DNA from: Flammula alnicola
Taxonomy: Eukaryota; Basidiomycota; Agaricomycetes; Agaricales; Strophariaceae
Length of the DNA: 64,000 nt
Assembly: GCA_015499995.1 (NCBI GenBank)
Contig: JADNRV010000124.1
Span: forward strand, 62,001-126,000
Reading direction: 5' to 3'
The translations under genes and the position numbers were made by a program. The notes under the pieces are model-generated. The model had not been told where the DNA came from and ran no database searches. It saw only the letters and a program-made list of their open reading frames with translations. How positions within the stretch are numbered: position 1 is the stretch's first letter; every line of letters starts with the position of its first letter. This document shows, one piece after another, positions 11,796 to 21,141 of this stretch.

Positions 11796-12151
11796 GATTC
11801 TATGTTGTTCGATTTGGATTGATTACATCGCCGCCGGATTTCTATCTGGTTCGCTCTGGTTATTCGATGGCGGTGTAGATGAGAATCACTCGGCATGGAT
11901 CTGGTTATATTAGATTATAGGCCCTGTATTTTATTTCGTTCAATATAGTTCGATTTGCATCGATTTCCGGCTTTGCCACATAGATTAAAGTCCAAATCGC
12001 TAAGTCAAATAAATAAGTTATATTTGCTTATGTGTGGTTCGTCTTGGTTCTCGGCCTTTTTCACTGGGGGTCAGGTCAGAATGCCTTCCACTGACCCGCA
12101 TTTGGCCTGACCCGGTCGTGACCAGTCTGGACCCGGTCAGTGACACCACTG

Positions 12152-12159
12152 GCTGTGGA
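12152..12159. repeat. 8-bp target site duplication, right (GCTGTGGA)
   Basis: Matches 5604-5611. Its last two bases overlap the first two of the MITE target duplication at 12158-12165. Confidence 0.85.
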
Positions 12160-12165
12160 CAGGTA

Positions 12166-12469
12166 TAGGGTTGGGTAAAAAACCTAGGGTTTTTTACCAA
12201 AACATTTTTTACCGGTAAATTACCGGTAAATTACCAGGTAAATTACCCCCCTTGGCGGCAGGTCTGTGAGGTTTTTTACTGCATGGCCACGTGATATATA
12301 TGAGCCACGCAGGTGGCGAAATTTTTTTAAAAAGCTTTACGAAAATCGAATCACGTGATGGTAAATTACCGGTAAAATACTGGTAAATTACCTGTCCCTC
12401 TCACAGAAAAAATTTTCGAGGTAAATTACTGGTAAATTACCCCCCCTGGAGGTTTTTTACCCAACCCTA
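12166..12469. mobile_element. hAT-type MITE, 304 bp, copy 1
   Basis: Perfect 20-bp terminal inverted repeats (TAGGGTTGGGTAAAAAACCT) flanked by an exact 8-bp duplication GACAGGTA at 12158-12165 and 12470-12477. No coding capacity. The interior carries about seven copies of the palindrome GGTAAATTACC or one-base variants, plus two CACGTGA motifs. A near-identical copy lies at 61020-61326. It sits about 245 bp upstream of the F-box start codon, so it may form part of that promoter. Confidence 0.9.
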
Positions 12470-12714
12470 GACAGGTAGACCTGGCAACAGCGTGACTTTA
12501 GAGAGAGTTCAACCTGTATTCAGGTCGCCTCCATGAGCGTGAGGCGTGAGCAAATCACGTCACGACATCACAGGGCTCAGGTCCAGTCCACATTTTGACA
12601 TTTTCACGGTGTAGGGTTAAGGTTGAAGCGTTGACGTTGAAAGGTTTGACGGTCAATTTTTGAACGTCGAACACATTGTACAACGACTATCAGCACGATC
12701 CTCAGTTTGACGCC

Positions 12715-14250
12715 ATGGCGTCTCTGAGAGATCTTCCGGTTGAACTTCTATCTCTGGTCTTTGGATTCATTTATTCATCTTCCAGAAAACTACCCCGCCA
12801 TCCCGAGCTGTCCTACCTCTCATCGGATTCGGACGAAGAAGAACCAACCCCCAGAAGGCCGCAGCCCATAGACCCCGAGGATATGATATGGGACCGCTCG
12901 GACGAGGATTGCTACGCGTCACTATTTCCATATAATGTCACATGGGTGTGCAAGATGTGGCGGGACATTCTCATATGCGTGCCGGCGTATTGGTCACGCA
13001 TAATTTTCGACGTGGCGGACGACCCCTCACCAATGTTGGACGCGTTTTTATGGTCCAAGGCGCTTCGAATTTCGGTATTTGTATTCTCAAGTGTAGACGA
13101 CGCGCCCGAGGACGAAGAAAATTGTCGAACAAATTCCATCATATCAAGCCTCCGACCACACATAGAGCGATGCACTTCAATCGTGTTTGATGTCCAGTAT
13201 GCGTCCTCGCTGCCATCGCCGACGATGATCTTTACGCGGAAGGCCATTCGTCTTGAGGAGTTAGTGCTAGCATGCAGCGTGGATGATCTATCTTACGACC
13301 TCGACAATCGAAGGACTACAGAAATGACGACCACCACCACCGCCGAGACCAACTTTCCAGCCCTACACAAACTTTCCCTAACTGGGCACGCGTTTATGGA
13401 ATTACAGACTCTAGGACGCGATTGGACCTCCAGACTGAAGGCACACCCTCATTGCCTCGCCGTCTATGTCTCCCATTTCCAATTCCACAAGGAACGCGCC
13501 GGCGTCGACAACGGTAACACTTTCACCAATTTCATGGACCTCCTCACGCCCATCCATCAAATTTCAAGCATCTGCCTCAAAAATCTCTCTATGGCGTATC
13601 GCCCGCGTAGAAGAAAACTCGAATCTCGCTACAATCTCAACACATCGGCATTATATTTCGACGACGTATCCAGCGACTTCCTCGCAGAATTTTTCAGGGT
13701 CGTTGAAGGGATGCCAGAATGTGTTCGGCTCTCCCATTGTTCTATCCCTCCCATCACCCCGAGTCGGCCACTTGACTGTTGGTTCTTAGTGCTGGAAAAT
13801 ATCCCCGGATCAACGAGCTCGGCAATCGATGACGACAGTTTCTACAACATCCTCTCTGCCTGGAGCGGTAGTGAACTTACAGTATTGTCGTGCGCTTCTT
13901 TTGACGACGAATTGCTCGAGTGGTTGGTTCAACAACAAGATGGTGACTTTCCCGCCGATAAGCTTATGACTCTCGGTGTTCGAGATTGTCCCAATTTCAC
14001 GGCCGACGCCATGCGCAGGCTGGTCGAGATGCGGAGCGATAAGTCCAAAGTTAAACCGGACATTGTGGGAGGAAGGACAGTGTTACGTGAGCTGTGGGTG
14101 GACGGGGAAGGACCTACGCTACAGGATGAACACACCGAATGGTTTATTAAAAACGCGAAGAAAACTACTGTGCGCTGGCAAGAAGTGGATAATGCTGACG
14201 GGACGGTAATTAGTACTTTCTCTACCCCATGGATAGTAGACGAGCTGTAA
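12715..14250 (+). CDS. F-box protein with degenerate leucine-rich repeats, intact, single exon
   Basis: 511 aa with no intron. The ATG in CGCCATGGCG is in good context and opens directly into the F-box: LRDLPVELLSLVFGFIY, an acidic loop (SSDSDEEE), then VTWVCKMWRDILICVPAYWSRI. The remainder has irregular LRR-like strands (for example IFTRKAIRLEELVLACS, FPALHKLSLTGHAF, MRRLVEMRS). F-box proteins pair with Skp1 in SCF ubiquitin ligases, with the C-terminal part selecting the substrate; the substrate cannot be told. A diverged, broken copy lies at 19910-20525 on the other strand. Agaricomycetes typically have large, rapidly changing sets of such genes. Confidence 0.85.
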   Translation: MASLRDLPVELLSLVFGFIYSSSRKLPRHPELSYLSSDSDEEEPTPRRPQPIDPEDMIWDRSDEDCYASLFPYNVTWVCKMWRDILICVPAYWSRIIFDVADDPSPMLDAFLWSKALRISVFVFSSVDDAPEDEENCRTNSIISSLRPHIERCTSIVFDVQYASSLPSPTMIFTRKAIRLEELVLACSVDDLSYDLDNRRTTEMTTTTTAETNFPALHKLSLTGHAFMELQTLGRDWTSRLKAHPHCLAVYVSHFQFHKERAGVDNGNTFTNFMDLLTPIHQISSICLKNLSMAYRPRRRKLESRYNLNTSALYFDDVSSDFLAEFFRVVEGMPECVRLSHCSIPPITPSRPLDCWFLVLENIPGSTSSAIDDDSFYNILSAWSGSELTVLSCASFDDELLEWLVQQQDGDFPADKLMTLGVRDCPNFTADAMRRLVEMRSDKSKVKPDIVGGRTVLRELWVDGEGPTLQDEHTEWFIKNAKKTTVRWQEVDNADGTVISTFSTPWIVDEL

Positions 14251-14709
14251 AATAAATGTGTGGATGCACAATATCGTCCGAAATCATATTTCCGCTTATC
14301 TTCTTAGTCTTCCCGGCGACTGTTCAGGGTGATGAATATGTTGCATCCTAGTAGCACCCGCGCTTTGAAGACGAAACAAGGGAAGCCTTTCAAAAGGCTC
14401 AGTACACACTCCATAATGTTAACGTCGGCAATACGCACATGGGTCAATAATGATCATGAAGCCCTGATAGACGGCATTTGCAATATCGATATCAAGAACA
14501 GCAATGCTTATTTCCGTCTCGCTCGCGTTACAAACAAAGGTCGTTGACTACGATTTATAATCTCAGATTATGTGCGACTTTGAAATTGTTACAAAAGAAC
14601 GAATTTAGTTGGAATAGAAAGCTCGAGTATCTTTCCAAACCAAATATCAGCTGTTCGTACTAATGCAAGCCCGCAATCAAAACGCACTTACTGATGCGTC
14701 ACATCGCTA

Positions 14710-15295
14710 TCAAGCCCCAACTACAATGGAGCCGGTCCCGGGAGTGGCACAGAAGTTGTTGTCCAAGGGCGTGCCACAACTGGCCAACTCGTTGCAGCTC
14801 CCGTCACAGTTCCCGCCATCGCAGAACCCGACGTTGTTGGTTGCAGCAAGACAGTTCGTGCCCCCGGCTTGGAGGCAGGTCGGCCCCCCGTTGTACACCG
14901 TACACGTTCCTCCACAAACGTTGTCAACGAGATTGGTGCAGTAAGTGACCATCGTGTTCAGACTCTGGCGGGACTCCAGGTCGCGTTGAGTGATGGGCTT
15001 GCCGATGAAAGTCAGGTTGGCATCGGTCGTGGAAAGCCAGTTTGTGAATTCCGCCGGGGAAACCAAGAAAGTGTGAACCTTTGAATTTGTATGGTGAGTA
15101 AATTCAACGAATCTAAGAGGAGAATCGGGCTCACTCCATTGCTTCTGCTGACGACTCCAGCCTGTGCGATCTGAAGAGTCTCATAGTTAGCGAGCCTGAA
15201 AGAAGAAACCGCATTGTGCTCACTGTGGCTGGAAGAGCAGTGACAGCCAGCGTCAAAGAAGCGAGGATACCGAAGGAGAGAGAAAAGAAATGCAT
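14710..15295 (-). CDS. small secreted ten-cysteine protein, copy 1
   Basis: Exons on the minus strand: 15295-15224, 15170-15135 and 15078-14710, giving 158 aa, the mirror image of the gene at 16291-16876 and identical in every open frame compared. MHFFSLSFGILASLTLAVTA is a clear signal peptide. The mature part has an SPAEFTNWLS segment and a C-terminal cysteine-rich domain with ten Cys between residues about 85 and 148 (CGGTCTVYNGGPTC, CDGGNCDGSC), probably five disulfides, ending GTGSIVVGA. I recall similar short secreted proteins in agaricomycetes but know no function; effector, adhesion or wall roles would be guesses. Transcribed away from its twin, sharing the centre of the palindrome as promoter region. 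Confidence 0.82.
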
Positions 15296-15329
15296 TGTGT
15301 GATGAGTTCTTCGACTCGTCCGCGTTGGA

Positions 15330-15336
15330 CTTTATA
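15330..15336 (-). promoter_or_regulatory. TATA box of secreted-protein copy 1
   Basis: TATAAAG on the minus strand, 35-41 bp upstream of the ATG at 15295; the mirror of 16250-16256. Confidence 0.6.
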
Positions 15337-15664
15337 CATTTCTCGCTGCTATATGAGAACATATTATCTCTCTTCAACTTGAAAGCATTCTGTGGATATC
15401 CTGCGTATCCTTCGATGCAATGGCATCAGCTTCCCGGAACAGATCTTTGTCAGGGCGGTGTAAGTAGGAAGGTACAAAATGCATCTTTGTTTAACAATTT
15501 CCCAGTGACGCAACATTGACTCGTTTCTCTGTGGTTGCGTTATCAACATGAAGATGGGCTTGACGGTCAATTTGACTGTGACGCTAATCACTGCAAGTAT
15601 TTGGGCGTCTATTTATATATTGCTTCCGGATCACAATACATATTCCCACTCTGATGAAAGGTGT

Positions 15665-15921
15665 TATATATAGCAGTATAAGCTGGTTGAGACAGGCTTT
15701 TATTAATATATGTATGTAGTTAACGAGACTGCGCCACATCTGTTCAATGGACCGCCTCGCACGTTCCGAGAATGATGAACGTGTTCTGTGTCACTTGCAT
15801 CGACTCTTGAAACGAGGTTGTAGGATGAGAGTAGGACTGGGAACGGTATAGCTGCGCTGATATTCGCTGACTCTGTAAGAGATTCCGACCATGGAATCCG
15901 AGTAATTATACAATGGTATCC
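15665..15921. other. unique 257-bp spacer between the inverted-repeat arms
   Basis: AT-rich at its left edge and without a gene. It lies between the two divergent secreted-protein genes and is probably part of a shared promoter region. The unequal sequence prevents a perfect hairpin. Confidence 0.7.
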
Positions 15922-16249
15922 ACACCTTTCATCAGAGTGGGAATATGTATTGTGATCCGGAAGCAATATATAAATAGACGCCCAAATACTTGCAGTGATT
16001 AGCGTCACAGTCAAATTGACCGTCAAGCCCATCTTCATGTTGATAACGCAACCACAGAGAAACGAGTCAATGTTGCGTCACTGGGAAATTGTTAAACAAA
16101 GATGCATTTTGTACCTTCCTACTTACACCGCCCTGACAAAGATCTGTTCCGGGAAGCTGATGCCATTGCATCGAAGGATACGCAGGATATCCACAGAATG
16201 CTTTCAAGTTGAAGAGAGATAATATGTTCTCATATAGCAGCGAGAAATG

Positions 16250-16256
16250 TATAAAG
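16250..16256 (+). promoter_or_regulatory. TATA box of secreted-protein copy 2
   Basis: TATAAAG starts 41 bp before the ATG at 16291, a normal spacing for a fungal core promoter. Confidence 0.6.
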
Positions 16257-16290
16257 TCCAACGCGGACGAGTCGAAGAACTCATCACACA

Positions 16291-16876
16291 ATGCATTTCT
16301 TTTCTCTCTCCTTCGGTATCCTCGCTTCTTTGACGCTGGCTGTCACTGCTCTTCCAGCCACAGTGAGCACAATGCGGTTTCTTCTTTCAGGCTCGCTAAC
16401 TATGAGACTCTTCAGATCGCACAGGCTGGAGTCGTCAGCAGAAGCAATGGAGTGAGCCCGATTCTCCTCTTAGATTCGTTGAATTTACTCACCATACAAA
16501 TTCAAAGGTTCACACTTTCTTGGTTTCCCCGGCGGAATTCACAAACTGGCTTTCCACGACCGATGCCAACCTGACTTTCATCGGCAAGCCCATCACTCAA
16601 CGCGACCTGGAGTCCCGCCAGAGTCTGAACACGATGGTCACTTACTGCACCAATCTCGTTGACAACGTTTGTGGAGGAACGTGTACGGTGTACAACGGGG
16701 GGCCGACCTGCCTCCAAGCCGGGGGCACGAACTGTCTTGCTGCAACCAACAACGTCGGGTTCTGCGATGGCGGGAACTGTGACGGGAGCTGCAACGAGTT
16801 GGCCAGTTGTGGCACGCCCTTGGACAACAACTTCTGTGCCACTCCCGGGACCGGCTCCATTGTAGTTGGGGCTTGA
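16291..16876 (+). CDS. small secreted ten-cysteine protein, copy 2
   Basis: Exons 16291-16362, 16416-16451 and 16508-16876; 477 nt, 158 aa. Phases are all zero and introns are 53 and 56 bp with good GTGAGC donors; the first has a GCTAAC branch-like sequence. Signal peptide about residues 1-20, then a short linker (QAGVVSRSNGVHTF), an SPAEF segment, and the ten-Cys domain. Same protein as at 14710-15295. A third, gutted copy lies at 19187-19520 on this strand. Confidence 0.84.
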
Positions 16877-17580
16877 TAGCGATGTGACGCATCAGTAAGT
16901 GCGTTTTGATTGCGGGCTTGCATTAGTACGAACAGCTGATATTTGGTTTGGAAAGATACTCGAGCTTTCTATTCCAACTAAATTCGTTCTTTTGTAACAA
17001 TTTCAAAGTCGCATATAATCTGAGATCATAAATCGTAGTCAACGACCTTTGTTTGTAACGCGAGCGAGACGGAAATAATCATAGTTGGTTGGTATTTCAG
17101 GACTCGATTAACTCATTATTAACACTATTACCCGTGTGCGTACGGTCCTAGTGGATGGTCGACGTGAGCACAAACAGCATGTGTACTTAGCGCTGTAAAG
17201 TTCGTAGAGAGGCTCCCTTGACAGCAACGACTATCTACTACTAGGATGTAATATATTCGCGACTTTCATGCAGTGACAAACAAATGTCAAATAAGACGTG
17301 GCGGCGATATGAAAGTTTCTGATGATATGTAAATTGTGTACCTGAATGTTTATTTTACAACTCGTCCAGACCTGTAGAAAAAGTACGGACGGCCTTCCCA
17401 TCGGCACTATCGACTTGTGAAGCTGCATTCTTACTGAATCTTAGTACTTACATGACACGAGGACACAAAATCCATGTTATAAAGCACTCAAGTCCAACTC
17501 AAATATATATTTCCAATATGTAAATGTCCTGCATAATAAGTTCTTATCCTTCCTTCCCAAGAATACATGTCGTGGCGTCC

Positions 17581-18912
17581 TTAATTCTGACCGTAGGGAA
17601 AGATTTGGGTGCACCCCGAGCCATTTATGGCCTGGAAAAAGAAGTTCAAATTAATGTTCAGGGCCTCACGCAACACTTCAGTCGGGTTAGGGTACAGTCC
17701 CCTGATAGTCTGATTGACAAAGTTCGTGTACAGCAAACACTGGTTCGAGAAATCAGCAGAGGTGGGGTCCAAGACGTAGTTGTTAACGCCGCCGACATTT
17801 CGACCAGGTTGAATGGGATGAGCAGCAGCTACGACTTGAATACCAGCGCCGCTCATGGATTGGTTGGCGCGGTGGAAGTCGGGCGGCATGCTGCTGTTTT
17901 GGAAGAAACCTCGTGCGACGTTGAGATCGAGCTGGCCATCTGCCTGACGGCCGTCGACAAAAAAGTCGATGGGGAATACGGATTCAGCGTATGCTGTGAA
18001 GTACCGAGGTGCAATGAAGGAGAAGTTTGGATTCGTTGCGATCGAGTCCTGGATACGTTGAAATCTGAGCTCTCCTGCGACGGTTAGGTTGTACTTTCCT
18101 GCTCCGAAGCGGTTGCTGAAATCGACGAACTGAAGAAAGCACGATCAGCAGCTGCACATACGGAAACGTGAAGAAACATCATACCTCATCGAACAAAGTC
18201 TCATTGAAGTCGTGATTATTTCCAAAGAAGAAATCTCCCCGAGTCATGCTGGCATCACCTGCAATGAGCGAACAATTAGTAATGATCTCATCTTCACCGT
18301 GGTTTTGTTTACCTTCAAAGACGGCATGGGTGTTGAGTCCACCGACGATAGCCGGAGCAGGGGGATCAGGACCAGTTTGTGCGGTCTTTTGTCCGATGCT
18401 CAATTCATTCGTGATAACATTGCCATCTACAAGGAACGCAGCGTATGTTACGAAGATTGCAAGAGAGTTGTCCATATTGAAGCCTGCCCATCAGACTAAA
18501 ATTAACAGCGGTTCAATAGAATCATGAGGGTAGACGCACCTTCTTGGACCGCGTTGATAATCTGCACGGGACTGGCAACACCAGACCGAGGAAGCCACTA
18601 ATAGCCATAGGGTCATTGAGGACAAGAAAATAACGTTAAGTTGGTCACGATAGACTCACCCCATGGGAAGCGAGGGTATTCAGTCCTGGGCATGGTCCAC
18701 GGATGTCACCAGGGGCCAAATCTTTCCAAGGGTGGGCAGCGTCGTTCACGAGCTTGGTGCCAGTAAAGTTGAGAGGCCCGGGAGGGTTCACGGGCTTTCG
18801 ACGCGTCAGAGTCGGAAGTATCTCATCAAGCTCCCGCCTTGAAAGTCCGGCGAGCGACCCATACGATGGAAACGCGAGAGCGGATCCGCAGAAAGCAACA
18901 AGCGGTATTCAT
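17581..18912 (-). CDS. unspecific peroxygenase / heme-thiolate (chloroperoxidase-family) enzyme
   Basis: Minus-strand exons: about 18912-18660, 18597-18540, 18483-18313, 18258-18185 and 18129-17581; about 367 aa, the size of long-type UPOs. Family signatures are complete: GPCPGLNTLASHG with the proximal heme-ligand Cys, VDGNVITNELSIG, the magnesium-site and acid-base region FEGDASMTRGD to DFNETLFDE, then FVDFSNRFGAGKYNLTVAGE and a C-terminus GSGCTQIFPYG whose Cys may form the late disulfide. These secreted enzymes use hydrogen peroxide to hydroxylate alkanes, aromatics and other organics. The N-terminus reads ALAFPSYGSLAGL after a hydrophobic stretch, but ATG (18912) and this stretch are one base out of frame (ATG-A-ATACCG). 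The start is therefore unresolved: single-base indel, alternative upstream exon, or early decay. A C-terminal fragment copy lies at 50.84-51.23 kb. Confidence 0.85.
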
Positions 18913-19186
18913 GACTCACGGATGACTCCCGACGCAGTAACCGACGTGTGCGGCGCAACTTTTGTATTGCAGTTGAGTACATCAGTATAGGGAAGAAATG
19001 TACCATTTAGGCATCGAGTGATAGGTTAGTGGATGATCCCTGATATGTGTATTGTTGCAATTCGTCATTCGGCCAGGTCGACAGTCTATTATTTTGAGTC
19101 ATTGGCGTATAAGGGTTTCGGGTTTCTGATTGGGCGAAATACAAGCGAGTTCAATTACGTATCTCGAACCGGGCAACACCAAATCC

Positions 19187-19520
19187 ATGGATTTCTTTCC
19201 CCTCAGGCTCAAGGTCTTCCATATCCTCACTTCTTGACACTGGCTACCACTGACGCCGGGACTGGTTCCATTGCCGTTGAGGTCTGAGGTCTGAGGGTTG
19301 ATGGCGCTTAGATTTGAGAGCCTCAGAACGATGTACCTGTAAGTGCATTTCGAGTGCCGGTTGGCATAACATGAGCGGCTGATGTTTTGCTTGGCAAGGA
19401 CGTTGGAGCTGTCATTCCAACAAAATTCGCTCTATTATAGCATTTACAAAGTCGCGAATAATCTGAGACCATGGATGGCTATTGTCTGTGATGCGAGCGA
19501 TACGGAAATTAAGAAAGTTG
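19187..19520 (+). pseudogene. internally deleted third copy of the secreted-protein gene
   Basis: 19187-19255 resembles the signal-peptide exon (ATGGATTTCTTTC, then TATCCTCACTTCTTGACACT). It then jumps directly to the gene's 3' end: GGGACTGGTTCCATTGCCGTTG matches the GTGSIVVG codons. 19330-19515 matches the downstream flank of the intact copies with many substitutions. Frame is lost. Its orientation relative to the F-box remnant on its right mirrors the intact pair. Confidence 0.7.
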
Positions 19521-19909
19521 TTCGTCATATTACTGCAATACTATCAAGACTTCATTGTTAACCCGCATTCATACGGCCCTAAATTGGAATACGCGTTTAG
19601 CTGTGGGAAGCGCGCAGAGTAGTTCTCTTCGTTTCACCTTCAAAGCGATGGGTGCTAGGAAGTGAGATATTCCATACTCTGACATTTTGCTGAGATGGCA
19701 ACAAAGACAAGACGTCATACTATGATTTCAGACGACATTGTCCACGTCTTTATAATTATCTTACATGTCTACTACGTATGGGGCGTAGAAAGATCGAATC
19801 ACCGTCTACTTCATGCCAGCACACACAGTAACCCTGTTCGCGTTTCTGCGAAACCATTCAATATGTTCATCCTATAGTGCAGGCCCTCTTCCGCCCACCC
19901 ACACATCAA

Positions 19910-20525
19910 TCAACATCCTCTCTTCGGCGCATTTTTGGCCTGATTGGTCCGCGCATCGACCAGCCTACGCATGCATACGGGGATTCTTGTATTTTTCTGC
20001 GCGGACGATAAGACAGAGGGATGAGAGATAGAAATGGAGAGGTAATGGTCTGTCATCAGCCTCGAGGTCCAGTGGCGTCCCAGGGTTCGTAACTCCATAA
20101 ACGCGAGCCCAGTCAGGCAAAGTTTCCGCAGTGCGGGAAAGGCGGTCTCCGCGGTGGCCTCCTCCATTTCCATCGGACTGCGACTGTTGAGGCCGTAGCA
20201 CAGATCATCCACGAGGCAGTTGAGCGTCAACTCTACGAGATGAGTGGCCTTGCGAGTGAAGATCATGATTGATGGCAACTACTGGACATCGAACACGATT
20301 GAAGTGCATCGCTCGATGTGAGTTCGCAGGCGTGATATGATGGGATTCGTTGGGTATTTTTATTGAGGTTTTTCTTTCTCTGTCCCGTCGTTTTCACTTG
20401 AAATTTCAAATACATGCCGCAATTCGAAGTGTCTTGGACCATGAAAATGCGTCCAACAACGGAGAGGGGTCGTTTTCCACGTTGAACGCGATGCGCGGCA
20501 AATACTCCGGTGAAGTAGGCCAATC
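19910..20525 (-). pseudogene. F-box gene remnant, relative of the 12.7-kb gene
   Basis: Minus-strand segment similar to residues about 85-265 of the intact F-box protein: IMIFTRKATHLVELTLNCLV and FPALRKLCLTGLAFMELRTL match closely. The upstream part matches only in a shifted frame, and no F-box, start or C-terminus remains. Both the similarity and the gene order point to descent from the same ancestral F-box gene. Confidence 0.75.
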
Positions 20526-20529
20526 AGGG

Positions 20530-21141
20530 CCCCTAGGAAGCTGGAGCTCGGATACGCGTCGAGCAGGCCGTTCGGTGTCGCGTCGAAGGCATAAGAGTCT
20601 ATCTATGCACAGCCTCTGATGCTATGTAATCTAATCTAGCCGACCGCTGCTTGATCTCACTACACCAGCACGAGAATGTACATCTTGCACACCAACTGTA
20701 TTTTCCACCGTTCGACAATCCAATTAACCTGAGATTGTAGCCTGTACCGAGTACTTTGTGCTAGTAAGGCAGAGAATAATACTCATGCCACTTTGTCCGT
20801 ACCATGTCAGTGGCTTTGAAATCGGATCATACGTAGAAAGAGTACTTGAAGTATCTGCAGTACTGATGATGACAATGGCATAAGTATTACACATAATTAA
20901 AAGGGGCTGACAGACGATATTGATTCTATCGGCTGGATTCATTTTTGAAAGTTGGTAAACATAGCGATTAAGGGGAGGTTGGTAGGAGAAAGGTGGCAGA
21001 ACAATGACAGACGACAACGAAGATCTCTGGTAGTACAACTTGGAAGGTACGATTCAAATCTAGTGAACGTATTGGAGGTAGGTGGGAGCATAGACATATG
21101 TGCGTCGTCTGAAGGCAGACCAGACGACATGGACCCATCGA
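20530..21141. other. intergenic, no gene seen
   Basis: Separates the F-box remnant from the 3' end of the next minus-strand gene; probably contains that gene's 3' UTR. No motifs recognised. Confidence 0.4.

Larger units (their letters stand above)
5612..12151 (+). mobile_element. hAT-superfamily DNA transposon, 6.54 kb, with transposase and a second gene
   Basis: The left end starts CAGTGGTGGCATGACC. The right end, read inward on the other strand, starts CAGTGGTGTCACTGACC, an imperfect terminal inverted repeat of about 16 bp. Both ends are flanked by the same 8 bp, GCTGTGGA (5604-5611 and 12152-12159), the target-duplication length of hAT elements. A subterminal TGACCCGGTC motif occurs just inside both ends. 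The left half carries a BED-finger/hAT-dimerisation transposase; the right half carries an unrelated multi-exon gene and a degenerate short-period repeat. The exact duplication implies the whole 6.54 kb inserted as one unit and was not since rearranged at its ends. The transposase has an in-frame stop, so this copy is probably non-autonomous now. Confidence 0.88.
14508..15664 (-). repeat. left arm of a 1,157-bp near-perfect inverted repeat
   Basis: Every position x pairs with 31586 minus x in the right arm (15922-17078). The only mismatches I found by eye are two substitutions in the outer flank near 14559 and 14571. It contains a complete secreted-protein gene, its TATA box and its downstream flank. 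Confidence 0.92.
15922..17078 (+). repeat. right arm of the 1,157-bp inverted repeat
   Basis: Mirror of 14508-15664. The near identity extends through introns and flanks, so the copies are very young or homogenised by gene conversion. Confidence 0.92.

Noticed and set aside
11296..11878. Open frames of 95 and 102 codons near the hAT right end
   Set aside because: They follow the degenerate 20-bp repeat and have repeat-driven composition with no splice context.
17524..18087. 187-codon plus-strand open frame
   Set aside because: It is the antisense shadow of the peroxygenase last exon, whose minus-strand frame carries all family motifs.
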